From the NCBI GenBank assembly GCA_963082975.1, contig OY720349.1, positions 66,834,501-66,898,500 on the forward strand: a DNA stretch of 64,000 nucleotides, given 5' to 3'. The first letter of the stretch is position 1; every line of letters begins with the position of its first letter. The notes beneath the pieces were generated by a model. That model ran no database searches, was not told the origin of the DNA, and saw only the letters and a list, made by a program, of their open reading frames with translations. Shown one piece after another: positions 54,301-64,000 of this stretch. Made by a program: the position numbers and the translations under genes. Origin of the DNA: Labia minor (taxonomy: Eukaryota; Arthropoda; Insecta; Dermaptera; Spongiphoridae).

Positions 54301-57300
54301 GAATAATTAGTTTTTTATGCCGAAAACCTAGGGTCATCCTACGATGACCTTTCATAATTTTTACGGGAAAATTAAAAAATGAAATTTTTAAAAATAAATA
54401 ATAAATTCGTTCATTTTACATCATAAAAATATTAAAAAAATATATTATTGATATTTCTGATGAATAATTATTTTTTTATGCAGTAAACCTAGGGTCATCC
54501 TACGATGACCTTTCATAATTTTTACGGGAAAATTAAAAAATGAAATTTTTAAAAATAAATAATAAATTCGTTCATTTTACATCATATAAATATTAAAAAA
54601 ATATATTATTGATATTTCTGAAGAATAATTATTTTTTTATGCAGAAAACCTAAGGTCATCCTACAATGACCTTTCATAATTTTTAAGGGAAAATTAAAAT
54701 ATGAAATTTTTAAAGATAAATAATAAATTCGTTCATTTAACTTCATAAAAATATTAAAAAAAATATTATTGATATTTTTGATGAATAATTATTTTTTTAT
54801 GCCGAAAACCTAGGGTCATCCTACGATGACCTTTCATAATTTTTACGGGAAAATTAAAAAATGAAATTTTTAAAAATAAATAATAAATTCGTTCATTTTA
54901 CATCATATAAATATTAAAAAAATATATTATTGATATTTCTGATGAATAATTATTTTTTTATACCGAAAACCTAGGGTCATCCTACGATGACCTTTCATAA
55001 TTTTTACGGGAAAATTAAAAAATGAAATTTTTAAAAATAAATAATAAATTCGTTCATTTTACATCATATAAATATTAAAAAAATATATTATTGATATTTC
55101 TGATGAATAATTATTTTTTTATGCAGAAAACCTAAGGTCATCCTACAATGACCTTTCAAAATTTTTACGGGAAAATTAAAATATAAAATTTTTAAAAATA
55201 AATAATAAATTCGTACATTTTACATCAGAAAAATATTAAAAAAATATATTATTGATATTTCTGATGAATAATTATTTTTTTAATGCCGAAAACCTAGGGT
55301 CATCCTACGATGACCTTTCATAATTTTTACGGGAAAATTAAAAAATGAAATTTTTAGAAAATCAATAATAAATTCGTTCATTTTACATCATAAAAATATT
55401 AAAAAAATATATTATTCATATTTCTTACTAAAAATTATTTTTTTATGCCGAAACCTAGGGTCATCCTACGATGACCTTTCATAATTTTTACGGGAAAATT
55501 AAAAAATGAAATTTTTAAAAATAAATAATAAATTCGTTCAGTTTACATCATAAAAATATTGAAAAAATATATTATTGATATTTCTGAAGAATAATTATTT
55601 TTTTTCCGAAAACCTAGGGTCATCCTACGATGACCTTTCATAATTTTTTAGGTAAAATTAAAAAATTAAATGTTTTAAAAAAAATAATAAATTCGTTGAT
55701 TTTACATCATAAAAATATTAAAAAAATATATTATTGATATGTCTGATGAATAATTATTTTATTATGCCGAACACCTAGGGTCATCCTACGATGACCTTTC
55801 ATAATTTTTACGGGAAAATTAAAAAATGAAATTTTTAAAAATAAATAATAAATTCGTACATTTTACATCAGAAAAATATTAAAAAAATATATTATTGATA
55901 TTTCTGATGAATAATTATTTTTTTATGCCGAAAACCTAGGGTCATCCTAAGATGACCTTTCATAATTTTTACGGGAAACTTAAAAAATGAAATTTTTAAA
56001 AATAAATAATAAATTCGTTCATTTTACATCATATAAATATTAAAAAAATATATTATTGATATTTCTGATGAATAATTATTTTTTTTCCGAAAACCTAGGG
56101 TCATCCTAAGATGACCTTTCATAATTTTTACGGGAAACTTAAAAAATGAAATTTTTAGAAAATCAATAATAAATTCGTTCATTTTACATCATAAAAATAT
56201 TAAAAAAATATATTATTCATATTTCTTACTAAAAATTATTTTATTATGCCGAAACCTAGGGTCATCCTACGATGACCTTTCATAATTTTTACGGGAAAAT
56301 TAAAAAATGAAATTTTTAAAAATAAATAATAAATTCGTTCAGTTTACATCATAAAAATATTGAAAAAATATATTATTGATATTTCTGAAGAATAATTATT
56401 TTTTTTTCCGAAAACCTAGGGTCATCCTACGATGACCTTTCATAATTTTTACGGGAAAATTAAAAAATGAAATGTTTTAAAAATAAATAATAAATTCGTT
56501 CATATAACTTCATAAAAATATTAAAAAAAATATTATTGATATTTTTGATGAATAATTATTTTTTTATGCCGAAAACCTAGTGTCATCCTACGATGACCTT
56601 TCATAATTTTTACGGGAAAATTAAAAAATGAAATTTTTAAAAATAAATAATAACTTCGTTCATTTTACATCATATAAATATTAAAAAAATATATTATTGA
56701 TATTTCTGATGAATAATTATTTTTTTATACCGAAAACCTAGGGTCATCCTACGATGACCTTTCATAATTTTTTAGGTAAAATTAAAAAATGAAATGTTTT
56801 AAAAAAAATAATAAATTCGTTCTGTTTACATCATATAAATATTGAAAAAATATATTATTGATATTTCTGAAGAATAATTATTTTTTTTCCGAAAACCTAG
56901 GGTCATCCTACGATGACCTTTCATAATTTTTTAGGTAAAATTAAAAAATTAAATGTTTTAAAAAAAATAATAAATTCGTTGATTTTACATCATAAAAATA
57001 TTAAAAAAATATATTATTGATATTTCTGATGAATAATTATTTTATTATGCCGAACACCTAGGGTCATCCTACGATGACCTTTCATAATTTTTACGCGAAA
57101 TTTAAAAAATGAAATTTTTAAAAATAAATAATAAATTCGTTCATTTTACATCAGAAAAATATTAAAAAAATATATTATTGATATTTCTGATGAATAATTA
57201 TTTTTTTATGCCGAAAACCTAGGGTCATCCTAAGATGACCTTTCATAATTTTTACGCGAAACTTAAAAAATGAAATTTTTAAAAATAAATAATAAATTCG

Positions 57301-58396
57301 TTCATTTTACATCATATAAATATTAAAAAAATATATTATTGATATTTCTGATGAATAATTATTTTTTTATGCCGAAAACCTAAGGTCATCCTACGATGAC
57401 CTTTCATAATTTTTAAGGGAAAATTAAAATATGAAATTTTTAAAAATAAATAATAAATTCGTTCATTTAACTTCATAAAAATATTAAAAAAATATATTAT
57501 TGATATTTCTGATGAATAATTATTTTTTTATGCCGAAAACCTAGGGTCATCCTACGATGACCTATCATAATTTTTTCGGTATAATTAAAAAATGAAATAT
57601 TTTAAAAAAAATAATAAATTTGTACATTTTACATCAGAAAAATATTAAAAAAATATATTATTGATATTTCTGATGAATAATTATTTTTTTATGCCGAAAA
57701 CCTAGGGTCATCCTAAGATGACCTTTCATAATTTTTACGGGAAACTTAAAAAATGAAATTTTTAAAAATAAATAATAAATTCGTTCATTTTACATCATAT
57801 AAATATTAAAAAAATATATTATTGATATTTCTGATGAATAATTATTTTTTTTCCGAAAACCTAGGGTCATCCTAAGATGACCTTTCATAATTTTTAAGGG
57901 AAACTTAAAAAATGAAATTTTTAGAAAATCAATAATAAATTCGTTCATTTTACATCATAAAAATATTAAAAAAATATATTATTCATATTTCTTACTAAAA
58001 ATTATTTTATTATGCCGAAACCTAGGGTCATCCTACGATGACCTTTCATAATTTTTACGGGAAAATTAAAAAATGAAATTTTTAAAAATAAATAATAAAT
58101 TCGTACATTTTACATCAGAAAAATATTAAAAAAATATATTATTGATATTTCTGATGAATAATTATTTTTTTATGCCGAAAACCTAGGGTCATCCTAAGAT
58201 GACCTTTCATAATTTTTACGCGAAACTTAAAAAATGAAATTTTTAAAAATAAATAATAAATTCGTTCATTTTACATCATATAAATATTAAAAAAATATAT
58301 TATTGATATTTCTGATGAATAATTATTTTTTTATGCCGAAAACCTAAGGTCATCCTACGATGACCTTTCATAATTTTTAAGGGAAAATTAAAATAT
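51327..58396. repeat. 42-monomer segmental duplication, copy 2 (44 monomers retained)
   Basis: Junction within 51,327-51,458: to the left the K monomer has AAAATATG, to the right the unit continues with GATGACCTTTC and ACGGG rather than the class I GATGACCTATC that follows K elsewhere. This copy keeps the two monomers deleted from copy 1 near 49.4 kb and so preserves the older arrangement. At about 58,528 it returns to class I, as expected after the end of the duplicated unit. Private differences include TTAGTTTTTTATG near 54,310 and TTAAAGATAAAT near 54,714. Confidence 0.88.
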
Positions 58397-59779
58397 GAAA
58401 TTTTTAAAAATAAATAATAAATTCGTTCATTTAACTTCATAAAAATATTAAAAAAATATATTATTGATATTTCTGATGAATAATTATTTTTTTATGCCGA
58501 AAACCTAGGGTCATCCTACGATGACCTATCATAATTTTTTCGGTATAATTAAAAAATGAAATATTTTAAAAAAAATAATAAATTTGTACATTTTACATCA
58601 GAAAAATATTAAAAAAATATATTATTGATATTTCTGATGAATAATTATTTTTTTATGCCGAAAACCTAGGGTCATCCTAAGATGACCTTTCATAATTTTT
58701 ACGGGAAACTTAAAAAATGAAATTTTTAAAAATAAATAATAAATTCGTTCATTTTACATCATATAAATATTAAAAAAATATATTATTGATATTTCTGATG
58801 AATAATTATTTTTTTTCCGAAAACCTAGGGTCATCCTACGATGACGTTTCATAATTTTTTCGGTAAAATTAAAAAATGAAATGTTTTAAAAAAAATAATA
58901 AATTCGTTCTGTTTACATCATAAAAATATTGAAAAAATATATTATTGATATTTTTGATGAATAATTATTTTTTTATGCCGAAAACCTAAGGTCATCCTAC
59001 GATGAACTTTCATAATTTTTAAGGGAAAATTAAAATATGAAATTTTTAAAAATAAATAATAAATTCGTTAATTTAACTTCATAAAAATATTAAAAAAATA
59101 TATTATTGATATTTCTGATGAATAATTATTTTTTTATGCCGAAAACCTAGGGTCATCCTACGATGACCTTTCATAATTTTTTAGGTAAAATTAAAAAATG
59201 AAATGTTTTAAAAAAAATAATAAATTCGTTCTGTTTACATCATAAAAATATTGAAAAAATATATTATTGATATTTCTGAAGAATAATTATTTTTTTTCCG
59301 AAAACCTAGGGTCATCCTACGATGACCTTTCATAATTTTTACGGGAAAATTAAAAAATGAAATGTTTTAAAAAAAATAATAAATTCGTTCTGTTTACATC
59401 ATAAAAATATTAAAAAAATATATTAATGATATTTCTGATGAATAATTATTTTTTTAATGCCGAAAACCTAGGGTCATCCTAAGATGACCTTTCATAATTT
59501 TTACGGGAAAATTAAAAAATGAAATTTTTAGAAAATCAATAATAAATTCGTTCATTTTACATCATAAAAATATTAAAAAAATATATTATTCATATTTCTT
59601 ACTAAAAATTATTTTATTATGCCGAAACCTAGGGTCATCCTACGATGACCTTTCATAATTTTTACGGGAAAATTAAAAAATGAAATTTTTAAAAATAAAT
59701 AATAAATTCGTTCATTTTACATCATAAAAATATTAAAAAAATATATTATTGATATTTCTGATGAATAATTATTTTTTAT

Positions 59780-59940
59780 ACCGAAAACCTAGGGTCATCC
59801 TACGATGACCTTTCATAAATTTTACGGGAAAATTAAAAAATGAAATGTTTTAAAAATAAATAATAAATTCGTTCATATAACTTCATAAAAATATTAAAAA
59901 AAATATTATTGATATTTTTGATGAATAATTATTTTTTTAT
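59780..59940 (+). repeat. Chimeric monomer S/C
   Basis: Starts as class S (ATACCG box, TTTCATAAATTTTACGGG) and ends as class C (AAATGTTTTAAAAATAAATAA, CATATAACTTC). It is the reciprocal arrangement of the C/S chimera at 47,248, as unequal exchange between S and C monomers would produce. Confidence 0.85.
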
Positions 59941-60439
59941 GCCGAAAACCTAGTGTCATCCTACGATGACCTTTCATAATTTTTACGGGAAAATTAAAAA
60001 ATGAAATTTTTAAAAATAAATAATAACTTCGTTCATTTTACATCATATAAATATTAAAAAAATATATTATTGATATTTCTGATGAATAATTATTTTTTTA
60101 TACCGAAAACCTAGGGTCATCCTACGATGACCTTTCATAATTTTTTAGGTAAAATTAAAAAATGAAATGTTTTAAAAAAAATAATAAATTCGTTCTGTTT
60201 ACATCATAAAAATATTGAAAAAATATATTATTGATATTTCTGAAGAATAATTATTTTTTTTCCGAAAACCTAGGGTCATCCTACGATGACCTTTCATAAT
60301 TTTTTAGGTAAAATTAAAAAATTAAATGTTTTAAAAAAAATAATAAATTCGTTGATTTTACATCATAAAAATATTAAAAAAATATATTATTGATATTTCT
60401 GATGAATAATTATTTTATTATGCCGAACACCTAGGGTCA

Positions 60440-63400
60440 TCCTACGATGACCTTTCATAATTTTTACGGGAAAATTAAAAAATGAAATTTTTAAAAATAA
60501 ATAATAAATTCGTACATTTTACATCAGAAAAATATTAAAAAAATATATTATTCATATTTCTGATGAATAATTATTTTTTTATGCCGAAAACCTAGGGTCA
60601 TCCTAAGATTACCTTTCATAATTTTTACGCGAAACTTAAAAAATGAAATTTTTAAAAATAAATAATAAATTCGTTCATTTTAAATCATATAAATATTAAA
60701 AAAATATATTATTGATATTTCTGATGAATAATTATTTTTTTATGCCGAAAACCTAAGGTCATCCTACGATGACCTTTCATAATTTTTAAGGGAAAATTAA
60801 AATATGAAATTTTTAAAAATAAATAATAAATTCGTCCATTTAACTTCATAAAAATATTAAAAAAATATATTATTGATATTTCTGATGAATAATTATTTTT
60901 TTATGCCGAAAACCTAGGGTCATCCTACGATGACGTTTCATAATTTTTTCGGTAAAATTAAAAAATGAAATGTTTTAAAAAAAATAATAAATTCGTTCTG
61001 TTTACATCATAAAAATATTGAAAAAATATATTATTGATATTTTTGATGAATAATTATTTTTTTATGCCGAAAACCTAAGGTCATCCTACGATGAACTTTC
61101 ATAATTTTTAAGGGAAAATTAAAATATGAAATTTTTAAAAATAAATAATAAATTCGTTCATTTAACTTCATAAAAATATTAAAAAAATATATTATTGATA
61201 TTTCTGATGAATAATTATTTTTTTATGCCGAAAACCTAGGGTCATCCTACGATGACCTTTCATAATTTTTTCGGTATAATTAAAAAATGAAATATTTTAA
61301 AAAAAATAATAAATTTGTACATTTTACATCAGAAAAATATTAAAAAAATATATTATTGATATTTCTGATGAATAATTATTTTTTTATGCCGAAAACCTAG
61401 GGTCATCCTACGATGACCTTTCATAATTTTTACGGGAAAATTAAAAAATGAAATTTTTAAAAATAAATAATAAATTCGTACATTTTACATCAGAAAAATA
61501 TTAAAAAAATATATTATTCATATTTCTTACTAAAAATTATTTTTTTATGCCGAAACCTAGGGTCATCCTACGATGACCTTTCATAATTTTTACGGGAAAA
61601 TTAAAAAATGAAATTTTTAAAAATAAATAATAAATTCGTTCAGTTTACATCATAAAAATATTGAAAAAATATATTATTGATATTTCTGAAGAATAATTAT
61701 TTTTTTTATCCGAAAACCTAGGGTCATCCTACGATGACCTTTCATAATTTTTACGGGAAAATTAAAAAATGAAATGTTTTAAAAATAAATAATAAATTCG
61801 TTCATATAACTTCATAAAAATATTAAAAAAAATATTATTGATATTTTTGATGAATAATTATTTTTTTATGCCGAAAACCTAGTGTCATCCTACGATGACC
61901 TTTCATAATTTTTACGGGAAAATTAAAAAATGAAATTTTTAAAAATAAATAATAACTTCGTTCATTTTACATCATATAAATATTAAAAAAATATATTATT
62001 GATATTTCTGATGAATAATTATTTTTTTATACCGAAAACCTAGGGTCATCCTACGATGACCTTTCATAATTTTTTAGGTAAAATTAAAAAATGAAATGTT
62101 TTAAAAAAAATAATAAATTCGTTCTGTTTACATCATAAAAATATTGAAAAAATATATTATTGATATTTCTGAAGAATAATTATTTTTTTTCCGAAAACCT
62201 AGGGTCATCCTACGATGACCTTTCATAATTTTTTAGGTAAAATTAAAAAATTAAATGTTTTAAAAAAAATAATAAATTCGTTGATTTTACATCATAAAAA
62301 TATTAAAAAAATATATTATTGATATTTCTGATGAATAATTATTTTATTATGCCTAACACCTAGGGTCATCCTACGATGACCTTTCATAATTTTTACGGGA
62401 AAATTAAAAAATGAAATTTTTAAAAATAAATAATAAATTCGTACATTTTACATCAGAAAAATATTAAAAAAATATATTATTGATATTTCTGATGAATAAT
62501 TATTTTTTTATGCCGAAAACCTAGGGTCATCCTAAGATGACCTTTCATAATTTTTACGCGAAACTTAAAAAATGAAATTTTTAAAAATAAATAATAAATT
62601 CGTTCATTTTACATCATATAAATATTAAAAAAATATATTATTGATATTTCTGATGAATAATTATTTTTTTATGCCGAAAACCTAAGGTCATCCTACGATG
62701 ACCTTTCATAATTTTTAAGGGAAAATTAAAATATGAAATTTTTAAAAATAAATAATAAATTCGTTCATTTAACTTCATAAAAATATTAAAAAAATATATT
62801 ATTGATATTTCTGATGAATAATTATTTTTTTATGCCGACAACCTAGGGTCATCCTACGATGACCTATCATAATTTTTTCGGTATAATTAAAAAATGAAAT
62901 ATTTTAAAAAAAATAATAAATTTGTACATTTTACATAAGAAAAATATTAAAAAAATATATTATTGATATTTCTGATGAATAATTATTTTTTTATGCCGAA
63001 AACCTAGGGTCATCCTACGATGACCTATCATAATTTTTTCGGTATAATTAAAAAATGAAATATTTTAAAATAAATAATAAATTCGTTCATTTTACATCAT
63101 ATAAATATTAAAAAAATATATTATTGATATTTCTGATGAATAATTATTTTTTTTCCGAAAACCTAGGGTCATCCTACGATGACGTTTCATAATTTTTTCG
63201 GTAAAATTAAAAAATGAAATGTTTTAAAAAAAATAATAAATTCGTTCTGTTTACATCATAAAAATATTGAAAAAATATATTATTGATATTTTTGATGAAT
63301 AATTATTTTTTTATGCCGAAAACCTAAGGTCATCCTACGATGAACTTTCATAATTTTTAAGGGAAAATTAAAATATGAAATTTTTAAAAATAAATAATAA

Positions 63401-63652
63401 ATTCGTTCATTTAACTTCATAAAAATATTAAAAAAATATATTATTGATATTTCTGATGAATAATTATTTTTTTATGCCGAAAACCTAGGGTCATCCTACG
63501 ATGACCTTTCATAATTTTTTAGGTAAAATTAAAAAATGAAATGTTTTAAAAAAAATAATAAATTCGTTCTGTTTACATCATAAAAATATTGAAAAAATAT
63601 ATTATTGATATTTCTGAAGAATAATTATTTTTTTTCCGAAAACCTAGGGTCA
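60440..63652. repeat. 20-monomer (3,213 bp) segmental tandem duplication, copy 1
   Basis: Private markers recur 3,213 bp later: CCTAAGATTACC (G at 60,607/63,820) and TTTTAAATCATATAAAT (TAAATCA at 60,681/63,894). CATATTTCTGATGAATAATT, a partial class A ending, also occurs near 60,553 and 63,766. The left limit is inferred from the junction. Confidence 0.87.
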
Positions 63653-64000
63653 TCCTACGATGACCTTTCATAATTTTTACGGGAAAATTAAAAAATGAAA
63701 TTTTTAAAAATAAATAATAAATTCGTACATTTTACATCAGAAAAATATTAAAAAAATATATTATTCATATTTCTGATGAATAATTATTTTTTTATGCCGA
63801 AAACCTAGGGTCATCCTAAGATTACCTTTCATAATTTTTACGCGAAACTTAAAAAATGAAATTTTTAAAAATAAATAATAAATTCGTTCATTTTAAATCA
63901 TATAAATATTAAAAAAATATATTATTGATATTTCTGATGAATAATTATTTTTTTATGCCGAAAACCTAAGGTCATCCTACGATGACCTTTCATAATTTTT
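63653..64000. repeat. 20-monomer segmental duplication, copy 2 (cut by window end)
   Basis: Junction within about 63,643-63,677: the left part has the O-class TTTTTCCGAAAACC start and the right part ACGGG with CGTACATTTTACATCAG. Only about two monomers of this copy lie in the window; the rest should continue to the right. Confidence 0.85.

Larger units (their letters stand above)
1..64000. repeat. AT-rich satellite array, ~160-bp monomer, ~398 head-to-tail copies
   Basis: The entire window is one tandem array. Successive monomers begin at GCCGAAAACC (or variants GCAG, ATACC, TTTCCG) every 159-162 bp: for example 16, 177, 336, 497, 658, 817 and 978 at the left end. All are in the same orientation; I found no inverted monomer, no gap and no inserted foreign sequence. 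The consensus is about 20% G+C by hand count (32 of 161 bases). Monomer length varies mainly through the T-run before the CCG box and an A-run in the 3' half. No frame stays open: 160-161 is not a multiple of three, so each frame meets the stop-rich A/T tracts. There is therefore no gene in these 64 kb. Satellite status is certain from the sequence; chromosomal location and species are not determinable. Confidence 0.99.

Noticed and set aside
1..64000. Regularly spaced repeats as a CRISPR array
   Set aside because: The whole 160-bp unit is repeated with no unique spacers, the unit is far longer than CRISPR repeats, and no cas-like coding region exists.
1..64000. AT-rich origin or ARS-like element, promoters and TATA-like boxes
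   Set aside because: TATA-like and A/T-rich matches occur in every monomer purely from composition. Nothing singles out one location as functional.

Overview
The whole window is one uninterrupted, head-to-tail satellite DNA array. I see no gene, no RNA gene, no transposon and no unique sequence in it. The monomer is 159-162 bp (typically 161 bp), so the window holds about 398 copies, all in the same orientation. By hand count a consensus monomer is about 80% A+T. Half of its G and C bases fall in the first 30 bp, which form a conserved box (CCGAAAACCTAGGG followed by a dyad with arms GGTCATC and GATGACC around a CTAC loop). The rest is A- and T-tracts. Tandem organisation on this scale, nucleosome-length monomers and higher-order structure point to eukaryotic constitutive heterochromatin (pericentromeric, centromeric, subtelomeric, or a sex or B chromosome). 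The sequence alone does not identify the species. High A+T with CpG kept above expectation would suit an invertebrate with little DNA methylation, but this is inference.

The monomers are not interchangeable. About two dozen variant classes can be told apart by shared substitutions, and they recur in a partly fixed order, giving an irregular higher-order repeat (HOR). One marker class (C, with CATATAACTTC) recurs at spacings that are always whole numbers of monomers: 8, 10, 12, 13, 21, 23, 26, 28, 32 or 45, with 21 (about 3.37 kb) seen four times.

On top of this lies a ladder of large tandem duplications, each a whole number of monomers. They are 9,474 bp (59 monomers; 7.76-17.23 kb and 17.23-26.70 kb), 7,071 bp (44; 25.8-32.9 kb and 32.9-38.8 kb, the second copy having lost 6 monomers and then 1), 9,480 bp (59; 37.8-47.3 kb and 47.3-51.0 kb), 6,749 bp (42; 44.6-51.3 kb and 51.3-58.4 kb), 3,213 bp (20; 60.4-63.65 kb, running off the right edge), 1,287 bp (8; 5.3-7.3 kb) and 643 bp (4; 14.6-15.9 kb, carried into the 24.1-25.4 kb copy). 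The left end (1-3,418) is another copy of 12.7-16.75 kb without the 643-bp duplication. Junctions lie inside chimeric monomers of normal length, as expected from unequal homologous exchange in register. Because duplications are nested, their relative order can be read from the sequence.

All positions, offsets and counts were obtained by eye from line coordinates. Junctions are known only to the stretch of identity around the crossover (tens of bp up to about 130 bp). Some differences or identities between copies could reflect assembly.
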